Of a stretch of 54,334 nt of DNA, positions 42,632 to 51,933 are shown piece after piece. The stretch covers positions 1-54,334 of the forward strand of contig CALFLL010000025.1 in assembly GCA_937880845.1 (NCBI GenBank). The letters are read 5' to 3'. The translations under genes and the position numbers were made by a program. Origin of the DNA: an uncultured Drancourtella sp. GTDB taxonomy: Bacteria; Bacillota; Clostridia; Lachnospirales; Lachnospiraceae. The notes below the pieces were generated by a model that ran no database searches, was not told the DNA's origin, and saw only the letters and a program-made list of their open reading frames with translations. Position 1 is the stretch's first letter. The number at the start of each line of letters is the position of its first letter.

Positions 42632-42949
42632 ATGATTTTGGTAAATACGGATTATATAACAGGGAAAAAATTTGAAATGATTGGTCTTGTAAGGGGAACG
42701 ATGGTTCAATCTGCTCATGCGGGGAAAGATATTATGAACAGTTTTAAAACGCTCGTAGGCGGAGAATTGACTTCTTACACAGAAATGATGAACGAATCCA
42801 GAGCCATAGCAACAAAACGGATGGCAGAAGATGCCGAACAGATGGGAGCTGATGCGGTCATCAATATCAGGTACGCCTCAAGTGCGATCATGCAGGGGGC
42901 AGCAGAAGTAATGGCTTACGGAACAGCCGTAAAATTCATTGAAGACTAA
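42632..42949 (+). CDS. YbjQ/UPF0145 family protein
   Basis: 105 residues from ATG 42632 behind GGAGGAAAGG. The open frame reaches back to 42569 through the promoter, so the longer form is unlikely. Seen: ILVNTDYITGKKFEMIGLVRGT, LVGGELTSYTEMMNESRAIA, EDAEQMGADAVINIRYAS and EVMAYGTAVKF. This is the small pentameric YbjQ fold, sometimes called heavy-metal binding; the function is not established. It is a single-gene unit. Confidence 0.9.
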   Translation: MILVNTDYITGKKFEMIGLVRGTMVQSAHAGKDIMNSFKTLVGGELTSYTEMMNESRAIATKRMAEDAEQMGADAVINIRYASSAIMQGAAEVMAYGTAVKFIED

Positions 42950-42970
42950 AATAGTAAGAATAAACTGAAA

Positions 42971-43015
42971 ATACCATATATAGTAAAAAAACAAAAAAAA
43001 TACAAGATATGGTGG
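42971..43015 (+). promoter_or_regulatory. Two candidate NrdR boxes upstream of nrdDG
   Basis: ATACCATATATAGTAA (42971-42986) and ATACAAGATATGGTGG (43000-43015) each agree at about 12 of 16 positions with the NrdR box acaCwAtATaTwGtgt. They are 29 bases apart, roughly three helix turns. The second reaches the -35 element, as expected for repression. Confidence 0.5.
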
Positions 43016-43069
43016 AAAAAGAGAATCGGTTCTGCTATAATTATGAATGCTGCCACAAGAGGCAGCATT
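43013..43069 (+). promoter_or_regulatory. nrdDG promoter and 5' hairpin
   Basis: TGGAAA (43013-43018), a 17-base spacer and a perfect TATAAT (43036-43041). The transcript would start near 43048, inside or next to a hairpin AATGCTGCC/GGCAGCATT (43046-43054 and 43061-43069), which may sit at the mRNA 5' end. The start codon lies 66 bases further on. Confidence 0.6.
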
Positions 43070-43134
43070 TTGAATGTAAATCAATCAAGGTCGTGATCTT
43101 TGCCAAAAGAAAGGAAAACGACAGAAAGGATAGA

Positions 43135-45267
43135 ATGGATATGAAGGTAATAAAAAGAGACGGGCGAGAAGTAGAATACGACAGAACAAAGATTGTTTAT
43201 GCGATCCATAAGGCAAATAACGAGGTGGCAAAGGAAGAAAAGATTTCGGAAGAAAAGATTTACGATATCATTGCCTCTATTGAAAATCGGAAAATGGAAA
43301 GCATGGCAGTAGAAGATATTCAGGATATCATTGAGCAGAAACTGATGGAAGAAGGAAAATATGTTCTTGCCAAGAAGTATATCATTTATCGTTATACAAG
43401 AGCCATGGTAAGAAAGTCTAATACAACGGATGATTCGATTTTAAAACTGATCCGTGGAGAAAATTCGGAATTAAAAACAGAGAATTCAAACAAAAACTCC
43501 ATCCTTGCATCCACACAGCGTGATTATATTGCGGGAGAAGTATCAAAAGATTTAACGAAAAGGGTGCTTTTACCAGAAAAAATCGTTAAGGCTCATGAAG
43601 AAGGCGTGATTCATTTCCATGATATGGATTACTTTTTGCAGCCGATTTTTAACTGCTGTCTTGTGAATATAGGAGATATGTTGGATAACGGTACCGTCAT
43701 GAACGGAAAGCTGATCGAATCACCAAAGAGTTTCCATGTTGCATGTACCGTCATGACACAGATCATTGCATCGGTGGCAAGCAGCCAGTATGGAGGACAA
43801 TCTGTGGATATCCGTCATCTTGGTAAGTATCTTCACAGAAGCCGTGAAAAATATATGAGAAAATACAGAGAAAAATATGAAGGACTGATTTCTGAAGAAT
43901 TGATGCAACAGTTGGCAGAAGACAGACTTCAGGATGAACTTCGTTCCGGTGTACAGACGATCCAGTATCAGATCAATACTCTGATGACAACAAACGGACA
44001 GTCTCCGTTTGTGACATTGTTCTTAAATCCGGATAAATCTCATCCTTATGCAAAAGAGAATGCAATGATTATTCAGGAAATCCTCCGTCAGAGAATCGAA
44101 GGGATCAAAAATGAATCCGGAGTGTATGTAACACCGGCATTTCCGAAACTTGTTTATGTGTTAAATGAAGATAACAACATGAGCGGCGGAGAATACGATT
44201 ATCTCACAAAGTTAGCTGTCAAATGTTCTGCAAAAAGAATGTATCCGGATTATATTTCTGCCAAGAAAATGAAAGAAAACTATGAAGGAAATGTATTCTC
44301 ACCGATGGGATGCCGTTCGTTCCTTTCTCCTTGGAAAGATGAAAACGGAAATTATAAATGGGAAGGACGATTTAATCAGGGCGTTGTCAGTCTGAATCTG
44401 CCTCAGATCGGAATTGCCGCAGGACAAGATATGGAAAAATTCTGGCAGATTCTGGATGAAAGACTTTCTATCTGCTTTGAGGCATTGATGTGCAGACATA
44501 AAGCACTGGAAGGAACCGTTTCCGATGTCAGTCCGGTACACTGGCAGTATGGTGCCATTGCACGTCTTGGAAAGGGAGAAAAAATCGATAAGTATCTCCA
44601 TGGAGGTTACTCCACATTGAGCCTTGGTTATATCGGTCTTTATGAAGTTACAAAGCTCATGACCGGAAAGAGTCATACAACAGAAGAAGGACAGAAATTT
44701 GCCCTGAAAGTCATGAATCGTCTTCGTGCCGCAACCGATACATGGAAAGAAACAACGGGACTGGGATTCGGACTTTACGGAACACCGGCAGAAAGTCTGT
44801 GTTATCGATTTGCCGAACTGGACAAAAAGAAATTCGGAAGTATCAAAGATATTACGGATAAGGGATACTACACTAATTCTTATCATGTGGATGTAAGAGA
44901 AAAAATCGATGCATTTGATAAATTTGAATTTGAAAGTCAGTTCCAGAAAATCAGTACGGGAGGATGTATTTCTTATGTGGAAATACCGAACTTGAACAAC
45001 AATCTGGAAGCGGTAGAAGAGGTTGTGAAATTTATCTACGATAATATCCAGTATGCGGAATTTAATACAAAGTCTGATTATTGTCAGGTATGCGGATATG
45101 ACGGTGAGATTATGATCAATGATGACTTTGAATGGGAATGTCCGGTATGTCACAACAAAGATGAAGCAAAAATGAATGTGACAAGAAGAACATGTGGATA
45201 TCTGGGAGAAAATTTCTGGAATCCGGGGAAAACAAAAGAGATTAAAAGCAGAGTGATGCATTTATAA
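43135..45267 (+). CDS. nrdD: Anaerobic ribonucleoside-triphosphate reductase
   Basis: 710 residues from ATG 43135 (or 708 from 43141), behind AGAAAGGAT. It converts NTPs to dNTPs without oxygen by a glycyl radical. An ATP-cone allosteric domain fills the first 100 residues (VIKRDGREVEYDRTKIVYAI). The barrel contains VIHFHDMDYFLQP, HVACTVMTQIIASVASSQYGG and FSPMGCRSFLSPW. The end has a zinc site CQVCGYDG...CPVCHNKD and the radical loop RRTCGYLGEN with Gly688. Regulation by NrdR is suggested by boxes upstream. Confidence 0.96.
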   Translation: MDMKVIKRDGREVEYDRTKIVYAIHKANNEVAKEEKISEEKIYDIIASIENRKMESMAVEDIQDIIEQKLMEEGKYVLAKKYIIYRYTRAMVRKSNTTDDSILKLIRGENSELKTENSNKNSILASTQRDYIAGEVSKDLTKRVLLPEKIVKAHEEGVIHFHDMDYFLQPIFNCCLVNIGDMLDNGTVMNGKLIESPKSFHVACTVMTQIIASVASSQYGGQSVDIRHLGKYLHRSREKYMRKYREKYEGLISEELMQQLAEDRLQDELRSGVQTIQYQINTLMTTNGQSPFVTLFLNPDKSHPYAKENAMIIQEILRQRIEGIKNESGVYVTPAFPKLVYVLNEDNNMSGGEYDYLTKLAVKCSAKRMYPDYISAKKMKENYEGNVFSPMGCRSFLSPWKDENGNYKWEGRFNQGVVSLNLPQIGIAAGQDMEKFWQILDERLSICFEALMCRHKALEGTVSDVSPVHWQYGAIARLGKGEKIDKYLHGGYSTLSLGYIGLYEVTKLMTGKSHTTEEGQKFALKVMNRLRAATDTWKETTGLGFGLYGTPAESLCYRFAELDKKKFGSIKDITDKGYYTNSYHVDVREKIDAFDKFEFESQFQKISTGGCISYVEIPNLNNNLEAVEEVVKFIYDNIQYAEFNTKSDYCQVCGYDGEIMINDDFEWECPVCHNKDEAKMNVTRRTCGYLGENFWNPGKTKEIKSRVMHL

Positions 45268-45286
45268 TTAAAGGAGCTTGCTGATT

Positions 45287-45853
45287 ATGAATTATGCAGA
45301 TATCAAAAGATGGGATGTGGCCAACGGACCGGGAATAAGAGTATCGCTTTTTGTAAGTGGCTGTACACATCGATGCAAGGGATGTTTCAACCGTGAAGCA
45401 TGGGATTTTGATTATGGAGAGCCGTTTACGGGAGAAACGGAAAAGATGATTTTAAAAGAACTGGAGAAAAGCTATTACCGTGGTCTTACATTACTTGGAG
45501 GAGAGCCTTTTGAATATGAAAACCAGAAGGTGTTGGCACCGTTTTTAAAACGGGTAAAGGAAAAATTCCCGGATCTGTCCATCTGGTGTTATTCCGGATA
45601 TCTGTTTGATAAGGAGATTATAGAAGGGATGCTTCCGAAGTGGAAGGAAACAAAAGAGATGTTGGATTCCATTGATGTGATCGTAGACGGACGATTTGTA
45701 GAAGAGCTAAAGCAGGTAGATCTTTTGTTCAGAGGATCTTCCAATCAAAGGCTTATTGATGTAAAGAAATCTTTGAAAGCGGGAGAACCGATTTTGTGGA
45801 CACCGTCGGAATATGTTCATATTGTTGTGGACGAAAATCCGAAAAAAATATAA
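45287..45853 (+). CDS. nrdG: Anaerobic RNR activating enzyme (radical SAM)
   Basis: 188 residues, from ATG 45287, ten bases after AAGGAG; an earlier TTG at 45278 is too close. The radical SAM cluster motif CTHRCKGC is near residue 26, with WDVANGPGIRVSLFVSG before it, and TLLGGEPFEYEN further on. It reduces SAM to place the glycyl radical on NrdD. The gene follows nrdD by 19 bases. Confidence 0.96.
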   Translation: MNYADIKRWDVANGPGIRVSLFVSGCTHRCKGCFNREAWDFDYGEPFTGETEKMILKELEKSYYRGLTLLGGEPFEYENQKVLAPFLKRVKEKFPDLSIWCYSGYLFDKEIIEGMLPKWKETKEMLDSIDVIVDGRFVEELKQVDLLFRGSSNQRLIDVKKSLKAGEPILWTPSEYVHIVVDENPKKI

Positions 45854-45858
45854 TATAA

Positions 45859-45912
45859 AAAAAAGACTGTGATTTTGACTACTGAAAAACAGGTCGGATC
45901 ACAGTCTTTTTT
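45859..45912. terminator. Bidirectional terminator after nrdG
   Basis: AAAAAAGACTGTGAT (45859-45873) pairs perfectly with ATCACAGTCTTTTTT (45898-45912). It overlaps the last bases of the convergent metallophosphoesterase gene. Confidence 0.88.
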
Positions 45913-47101
45913 ATTGGAATGTCACATGAACATTACAAATCTCACTTCGGGTTCCGACTCGGATATTCGGACCGAATACTCCGATACCTGAAGTTACAAT
46001 ATTATGCATATTATCCTTTTTCAGATAACCGCAGGAATTTTCCCAGAAAAATTTTGTAATGATATTTCCGGGGAAAAGCTGTCCGTCATGTGTGTGTCCG
46101 CACAAATCCAGATCTACGCCGGCATCGGCAAGTTCCTGAAGTTCTCGGGGTTCATGGTCGATCACGATGATCGGCAGATCTTTGTTCAGGTCTGCGGTAA
46201 ATTCTTTTGGAGTTTTTCGCTTGGTAATACCGCGGCCCGGACGTTCATAATCAGGTCTTCCGTAAAGATAAAAGGACTTATCGATCAGTACGCTTTCATC
46301 CCTGAGAAGACGGATATCGGCGTCTTTCAGAAATTTGTCCATTCTTGGATCACTGACTTTTTTGCCTTTTTGATTAAAAGTAAAACCGGCAAGGATTGGT
46401 TCCTGAATATCATGGTTTCCATAACATGCATAGGTTCCGTATGTACTGTCAATACCGGAAAGTATTTTGGCTAAACGGTCAGGGTCATCTAACGCCTCGT
46501 ATTCATTATCAAAAATATCCCCGGCTATCACGACCAAGTCAGGATTTTGGGCATTGATTTTTTTTACCATTTTTTTCATCTGTGCCGTTCCGATGCTGTA
46601 ACCAAGATGCAAGTCGGCAACAAGGATAATGTTAAGAGAATCCAGATTTCCCGCTGTTTTATTGATAGAAACCTTATAATCTGTTGTGCGGATGTTATGG
46701 GCGTTAAAAACGCCGGAAAGAGTGATGACCAAGATCAATACGATGCAAAAAGTTCCGTTTGTTACGAAAGTACGTCTGGATGCAAGCTTTTTCTGATCGA
46801 CTTTTTTACTGTGTTTGAGGATTATGCGGATGATATCCACGATGATCACTACAAGCACGATATAGATCATCGTTCCAAGCCAATAATTACTCAGATATTT
46901 TAGGACTCGCTGCAGTTTTCCCGGCGGACAGAAAAATGCCAAAACCAGAGAAAACGCAACAAACATATAAACAGCAATAACAGTTACACGCACCCATCTT
47001 TTCTTAAAATGGTGGTGACATGCCTCCATCCATCGAAGCAGCCATCTTAATATGTAAATATTGACAAAAAGATAGAGGGGAGCCAAAAATACGGCAATCA
47101 T
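45911..47101 (-). CDS. Membrane-anchored metallophosphoesterase
   Basis: 396 residues behind GGAGGTG. Four hydrophobic segments lie in residues 1-140, then the calcineurin-like domain with all metal motifs: VADLHLGYS, VVIAGDIFDNE, CYGNHDIQ, IVIDHEP and LCGHTHDGQLFPG. This is the YkuE/YaeI-like layout, whose members act on membrane lipids or on unknown phosphoesters. The domain may face the outside after the fourth segment. The substrate cannot be told from sequence. Confidence 0.9.
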   Translation of the reverse strand: MIAVFLAPLYLFVNIYILRWLLRWMEACHHHFKKRWVRVTVIAVYMFVAFSLVLAFFCPPGKLQRVLKYLSNYWLGTMIYIVLVVIIVDIIRIILKHSKKVDQKKLASRRTFVTNGTFCIVLILVITLSGVFNAHNIRTTDYKVSINKTAGNLDSLNIILVADLHLGYSIGTAQMKKMVKKINAQNPDLVVIAGDIFDNEYEALDDPDRLAKILSGIDSTYGTYACYGNHDIQEPILAGFTFNQKGKKVSDPRMDKFLKDADIRLLRDESVLIDKSFYLYGRPDYERPGRGITKRKTPKEFTADLNKDLPIIVIDHEPRELQELADAGVDLDLCGHTHDGQLFPGNIITKFFWENSCGYLKKDNMHNIVTSGIGVFGPNIRVGTRSEICNVHVTFQ

Positions 47102-47120
47102 TTATACACCTCCATTCTAT

Positions 47121-47669
47121 TTACAATTTGACGATCGTAGGGCGGTGATGAGTATGTTTTAAAAATTTTTCGATAATATCATCCATAGGAAGTTTTAATG
47201 TGGAAGTATTGATACATGGATGACAGCCTACATATTCATCTTTCAATAAATCTTCATCGATCAGAAGCGTAACATCTTGTTCTGAGTCGTTCATCAAACC
47301 AAGAATGCTGACAGAACCGGGAGTAATATCAAGATATTGTTCCATAAATTCCGGTTCTGCAAAAGAAAGTCGGGAAATTCCAAGCTGAGCAGACAGATCT
47401 TTTGTCAAAAACTTTTTGTCTCCGGGCATAAGAAGAAGGAAAAAGGTTGTTTTTTGACGGTTACGTAAAAACAGGTTTTTACAGATTTTTACGCCAAGTT
47501 CTTCTTCTACGGCCTTACAGTCCTCAATGGTATCAGCAGCATCGTGATCGATTCCTTCATATGGAATCTTCAGAGAATCCAACAGATCATAAACACGCTG
47601 CTCTTTTGGAAGCCGATCGGTACAATTAGGCTTTTCCGTGAAGTGTGTTGTATTTACATGAATTGACAT
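47121..47669 (-). CDS. proX: Prolyl-tRNA editing protein (ProX/YbaK domain)
   Basis: 182 residues behind AAGGAGG. It removes wrongly attached amino acids, usually Ala or Cys, from tRNA-Pro. Seen: RVYDLLDSLKIPYEGIDHDAADTIEDC, VKICKNLFLRNRQKTTFFLLLMPGDKKF with the catalytic Lys region, PGSVSILGLMND and YVGCHPCINTSTLKL near the end. It lies 19 bases upstream of the metallophosphoesterase gene in the same direction, so the two are likely an operon. Confidence 0.93.
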   Translation of the reverse strand: MSIHVNTTHFTEKPNCTDRLPKEQRVYDLLDSLKIPYEGIDHDAADTIEDCKAVEEELGVKICKNLFLRNRQKTTFFLLLMPGDKKFLTKDLSAQLGISRLSFAEPEFMEQYLDITPGSVSILGLMNDSEQDVTLLIDEDLLKDEYVGCHPCINTSTLKLPMDDIIEKFLKHTHHRPTIVKL

Positions 47670-47797
47670 TATGTTGTCCTCCTTAAAGTGGTTTCTATAA
47701 TTTAAGTATAAAAAGATTTTTGAATAAAGACAATAAAACTTCGAAAGTTTTAAGAAAAATAAAGAAAGTCTTTTCCGTTTACCGTCAGTAAAGTTAC

Positions 47798-47826
47798 TTG
47801 CAGGTTTGATGAGAAAAACGTATAAT
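47798..47826 (+). promoter_or_regulatory. Predicted promoter of the ABC exporter operon
   Basis: TTGCAG (47798-47803), a 17-base spacer and perfect TATAAT (47821-47826), 31 bases before the exporter start. Confidence 0.65.
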
Positions 47827-47856
47827 AAAAATCAATATAAAATTAGGAGAAAAATG

Positions 47857-49587
47857 ATGAGGAAATTGTTAAAGTATTTGAAAAATTACAAAAAAGAAAG
47901 TATCATCGGACCTTTGTTTAAATTGTTGGAAGCGTGTTTTGAACTGATTGTCCCATTGATCATGGCAAGGATGATTGATACGGGAATCCGGCAGCAGGAC
48001 ATGGGATATATTTTACGAATGGGAGGAGTTCTGATTTTATTTGCGGCATTGGGCCTTACTTGTTCGCTGACGGCTCAGTACTTTGCAGCTAAAGCTTCTG
48101 TTGGATTCGGAACAGAGTTAAGACATGATATGTTTCGGCATATTCAGGAACTTTCCTATGCAGAAGTGGATAAGGCCGGAAGTGCCACACTTGTAACAAG
48201 GATCACAAGCGATATTAATCAAGTACAGTCCGGAGTGAATCTTGTTTTACGTCTGTTTTTAAGATCTCCTTTTATTGTAATCGGTGCCATGATCATGGCA
48301 TTTACCATTAATGTAAAATTGGCTCTGGTTTTTGTCCTGGCAGTTCCTCTTTTGGCAGCGGTGATCTATGGAATCATGGTTTTGTCTATCCCGCTTTATA
48401 AAAAAGTACAAAGGGGATTAGACCGGATTCTTTTAACAACCAAAGAAAACCTGGATGGAATCCGTGTTGTGCGGGCATTTGGGATGCAAGAAAAAGAAAA
48501 GCAGCAATTTGAAGAACAAAATACAAAGTTTCTTGCCGCACAGATGATTGTAGGGAAAATTTCGGCTCTTTTAAATCCTGCTACTTATGTGATTGTAAAT
48601 GCGGCAACCATAGCAATCCTATGGTTTGGAGGGAAAGAAGTCTATCTTGGAGGAATGACACAGGGAGAAGTGATTGCTCTTGTAAACTATATGACTCAGA
48701 TTCTTCTTGCGTTGATCGCACTTTCCAATCTGATCGTCAGCTTCACAAAGGCACTGGCCTGTGCGAATCGTGTCAATGAAGTCTTTGAACTGAAGCCATC
48801 AGTGAAAGAAGGGAAAAAGGAAAAAAATGAAAAAGAAGACTGTATCGTACGGTTTGAGCATGTTTCCTTTGCATATCCGGGAAGTAATGGATATGCAGTG
48901 GAAGATCTGGATTTTGAGGTAAAAAGAGGAGAGATGATCGGAATCATCGGAGGAACAGGTTCCGGGAAGTCAACATTGATAAATCTGATTCCGCGCTTTT
49001 ATGATGTGGATAAAGGAAAGGTATTTGTAAATGGGTTGGATGTGAAAGAGTATAAAATCAATTCTTTGAGAAAGAAAATCGGAGTAGTTCCTCAAAAGGC
49101 AGTTCTCTTCCGAGGAAGTATCAGGGAAAACATGAAAATGGGAAATGAAAAGGCAAGCGACGGGGAAATTCTGGAAGCAATCAAAACCGCTCAGGCAGAG
49201 GAGATAATCCATAGCAAAAAAGACGGACTGGATACTCTGATAAACGAAAACGGAAAGAACCTTTCGGGAGGTCAAAGGCAGCGCCTTACGATTGCCAGGG
49301 CACTTGTAAAACATCCTGAAATTTTGATATTGGATGACAGTGCATCGGCATTGGATTTTGCTACGGATGCAAAACTAAGACAAGCAGTCGGCGGTTTGAA
49401 GGATATGACGGTTTTCGTGATATCTCAGAGGGCATCTTCTGTTATGCAGGCAGATCGAATCCTTGTTCTTGATGATGGAAAAATCGTAGGTATGGGTACA
49501 CATGAACAGCTTATGAAAATCTGCCCGGTTTATGAAGAAATCTGCCTGTCTCAGGTAACAGAAAAGGAGGCAAAAACATATGCCTAA
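47857..49587 (+). CDS. ABC exporter half-transporter, first subunit
   Basis: 576 residues from ATG 47857, six bases after AGGAGA; an in-frame ATG at 47854 is possible. Six membrane spans (residues 1-310) precede the ATPase domain: Walker A GGTGSGKST, Q loop VVPQKAVLF, signature LSGGQRQR, and Walker B ILILDDSASALD, where the catalytic Glu is replaced by Asp. Together with the next gene this forms a heterodimer of the BmrC/BmrD or TM287/288 type with one weak ATP site. The cargo is unknown; drugs or peptides are common. Confidence 0.92.
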   Translation: MRKLLKYLKNYKKESIIGPLFKLLEACFELIVPLIMARMIDTGIRQQDMGYILRMGGVLILFAALGLTCSLTAQYFAAKASVGFGTELRHDMFRHIQELSYAEVDKAGSATLVTRITSDINQVQSGVNLVLRLFLRSPFIVIGAMIMAFTINVKLALVFVLAVPLLAAVIYGIMVLSIPLYKKVQRGLDRILLTTKENLDGIRVVRAFGMQEKEKQQFEEQNTKFLAAQMIVGKISALLNPATYVIVNAATIAILWFGGKEVYLGGMTQGEVIALVNYMTQILLALIALSNLIVSFTKALACANRVNEVFELKPSVKEGKKEKNEKEDCIVRFEHVSFAYPGSNGYAVEDLDFEVKRGEMIGIIGGTGSGKSTLINLIPRFYDVDKGKVFVNGLDVKEYKINSLRKKIGVVPQKAVLFRGSIRENMKMGNEKASDGEILEAIKTAQAEEIIHSKKDGLDTLINENGKNLSGGQRQRLTIARALVKHPEILILDDSASALDFATDAKLRQAVGGLKDMTVFVISQRASSVMQADRILVLDDGKIVGMGTHEQLMKICPVYEEICLSQVTEKEAKTYA

Positions 49588-51322
49588 GGAAAACAAAAGC
49601 GATACATTAAAAAAAGTAATGCGTTATATAAAACCATACAGTCATTTTGTTGTGCTTTCTCTCATTTTTGCGGCGGTATCTGTGATTTTAACATTGTATG
49701 CACCGATTTTGGTAGGAGATGGTATTGATTATATTGTGGGAAAGGATGAAGTTTATTTTTCCGCACTGTTTCCGATCATGGAAAAAATCGGATGTATCAT
49801 TTTGATTACGGGACTTTGCCAGTGGTTTATGAACCTTTGTAATAATCAGATCACATATCGTGTTGTAAAAGATGTGAGGATGAAAGCCTTTCAAAGACTG
49901 GAAACACTGCCTTTGTCTTATGTGGACAGTCATTCAAACGGAGATACTATCAGCCGCATCATTACGGATGTAGAACAGTTCTCAGATGGACTTTTAATGG
50001 GATTTACACAATTTTTTACCGGAGCAGTTACGATTGTTGCTACATTGATCTTCATGCTTTCTATTAATGTGAAAATTTCGCTGATCGTCATTTTTATTAC
50101 CCCACTTTCTTTTTTTGTGGCAGGATTTATTGCGAAAAAAACATACATGATGTTTAAGAAGCAGTCCGAAACACGAGCACAGATGACATCTCTTGTAAAT
50201 GAAATGGTAGGAAATCAGAAAGTGGTACAGGCATTTGGATATGGCAACACGGCCCAGGAAAGATTTGACGAAATCAACGGGAGGCTGAAAATATGCAGTC
50301 TGAAAGCAATTTTCTTTTCTTCCATTACAAACCCAAGTACACGATTTGTAAATAATCTTGTATATATGGGAGTAGGAATCGGCGGAGCCTTAAGTGCCAT
50401 GAACGGAATGATCAGTGTAGGACAGCTATCTTGTTTTTTGACTTATGCAAATCAATACACGAAACCTTTTAATGAAATTTCCGGCGTGGTAACAGAATTA
50501 CAAAATGCATTTGCGTGTGCAGGAAGAGTCTTTGCATTTATAGAAGAAGAGGGAGAAAAACCGGAAGATCATGATGCGGTGGAGCTAAAAGAAGTAAACG
50601 GAAATGTGGAAATATGCGATGTCAGCTTTTCTTATAAAAAAGATGTTCCTCTTCTGAAACATTTAAATCTTTCCGTGAAGCCGGGACAGAAAGTTGCGTT
50701 GGTAGGTCCGACCGGGTGCGGAAAAACAACTCTGATCAATCTTCTTATGCGGTTTTACGATGTGGATGAAGGAGCAATCTGCATGGAAGGAACAGATATA
50801 CGACATGTTACAAGAAGAAGCTTGAGGGAAAATTATGGGATGGTCCTTCAAGATACATGGCTTAAATCAGGAACAATTGCAGAAAATATTGCATACGGGA
50901 AACCGGATGCCACACGGGAAGAGATTATATATGCGGCAAAAGAAGCCCATGCACACAGTTTTATCATGAGAATGCCACAAGGATATGATACGGTCATTTC
51001 AGAAGAAGGAGGTAATCTTTCACAAGGACAAAAACAGCTTCTTTGTATTGCAAGAGTCATGTTAAGACTTCCTCCTGTACTGATTTTGGATGAAGCAACT
51101 TCCTCTATTGACACGCGTACAGAAATGAAAGTACAGAAAGCGTTTGAAAAGCTGATGGAAGGAAGGACCAGTTTTATTGTTGCACATAGATTATCCACGA
51201 TCCGTACTGCAGATATGATCCTTGTGATGAAAGACGGAGATATCATTGAGCAGGGAACACATGAAGAATTGCTGAAAAGAAACGGATTTTATGCAAGGCT
51301 TTATGAAAGTCAGTTTGTATAA
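49580..51322 (+). CDS. ABC exporter half-transporter, second subunit
   Basis: 580 residues, overlapping the first subunit by eight bases, ribosome site AAAGGAGG. Six spans, then Walker A GPTGCGKTT, VLQDTWLKSGTIAENI, signature LSQGQKQ (differs from LSGGQ) and a complete Walker B VLILDEATSSID, plus the switch His in VAHRLSTI. Its intact catalytic Glu pairs with the first subunit's normal signature, so one full site results. Confidence 0.92.
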   Translation: MPKENKSDTLKKVMRYIKPYSHFVVLSLIFAAVSVILTLYAPILVGDGIDYIVGKDEVYFSALFPIMEKIGCIILITGLCQWFMNLCNNQITYRVVKDVRMKAFQRLETLPLSYVDSHSNGDTISRIITDVEQFSDGLLMGFTQFFTGAVTIVATLIFMLSINVKISLIVIFITPLSFFVAGFIAKKTYMMFKKQSETRAQMTSLVNEMVGNQKVVQAFGYGNTAQERFDEINGRLKICSLKAIFFSSITNPSTRFVNNLVYMGVGIGGALSAMNGMISVGQLSCFLTYANQYTKPFNEISGVVTELQNAFACAGRVFAFIEEEGEKPEDHDAVELKEVNGNVEICDVSFSYKKDVPLLKHLNLSVKPGQKVALVGPTGCGKTTLINLLMRFYDVDEGAICMEGTDIRHVTRRSLRENYGMVLQDTWLKSGTIAENIAYGKPDATREEIIYAAKEAHAHSFIMRMPQGYDTVISEEGGNLSQGQKQLLCIARVMLRLPPVLILDEATSSIDTRTEMKVQKAFEKLMEGRTSFIVAHRLSTIRTADMILVMKDGDIIEQGTHEELLKRNGFYARLYESQFV

Positions 51323-51340
51323 AAAGGAGAATAAAAAACG

Positions 51341-51853
51341 GTGATCAAAATCAAAATGATGCAAACACCTGTAGGGAAAATGGTGGCAGGTGAAAAGAAA
51401 AAAGACGGAAAAGCTGCTTTGGTGATGCTTGGCTTTCCGGGAACCGAGGATATAAAGGATTATATGAAAGGAGAGGAATGGGAAGAGAAAGACACGCCCC
51501 TTCTTCTGGAAACACAAAAGCAGCTCCAAGAGTATTTTGACAAAAAGAGAAAAACATTTGAACTGCCGATCTACATGGAAGGAACGCCTTTTCAGAAAAA
51601 AGTATGGGAAGCACTTCGTACGATTCCGTACGGGGAAATAAGGACATATAAAGACATTGCCGAGCAGATCGGAAATCCAAAAGCCTGTCGGGCAGTAGGA
51701 GGGGCAAACCATAACAATCCTATTGCAATCATTGTTCCGTGTCACAGAGTGATCGGAACAGGGGGCAAATTGACCGGATATGCCGGAGGATTGAAAATAA
51801 AAGAAAAATTGTTAAAAATAGAAAAAATTAAAGAGCATGAAAGAAAATATTGA
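51341..51853 (+). CDS. ogt: Methylated-DNA--protein-cysteine methyltransferase
   Basis: 170 residues from GTG 51341 behind AAAAGGAG; ATG 51356 is an alternative. The active site PCHRVIGTGGKLTGYAGGL carries the acceptor Cys, and TPFQKKVWEALRTIPYGEIRTYKDIA with GNPKACRAVGGANHNNPIAI forms the DNA-binding part. It takes methyl groups from O6-methylguanine in a suicide reaction. It follows the exporter genes by 18 bases. Confidence 0.95.
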   Translation: MIKIKMMQTPVGKMVAGEKKKDGKAALVMLGFPGTEDIKDYMKGEEWEEKDTPLLLETQKQLQEYFDKKRKTFELPIYMEGTPFQKKVWEALRTIPYGEIRTYKDIAEQIGNPKACRAVGGANHNNPIAIIVPCHRVIGTGGKLTGYAGGLKIKEKLLKIEKIKEHERKY

Positions 51854-51879
51854 CAAAAATTATAGGGGGGGGGTAAAAT
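51850..51879 (+). promoter_or_regulatory. Promoter with a nine-G tract in its spacer
   Basis: Perfect TTGACA (51850-51855) overlaps the ogt stop codon, and TAAAAT lies at 51874-51879, 18 bases apart. The spacer holds nine consecutive G (51865-51873). Length change of the tract would alter the spacing. It faces the interrupted ABC gene at 51970. A second possible -35, TTGACG, lies at 51895. Confidence 0.6.
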
Positions 51880-51933
51880 TATCAAAAGATTCTCTTGACG
51901 AAGTGAAAAAGACATGCCAAGATAAGAGAAAGT

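Noticed and set aside
44299..45261. 320-codon minus-strand frame opposite nrdD
   Set aside because: It lies wholly within nrdD and has low-complexity Phe/Ile/Cys content typical of antisense frames.
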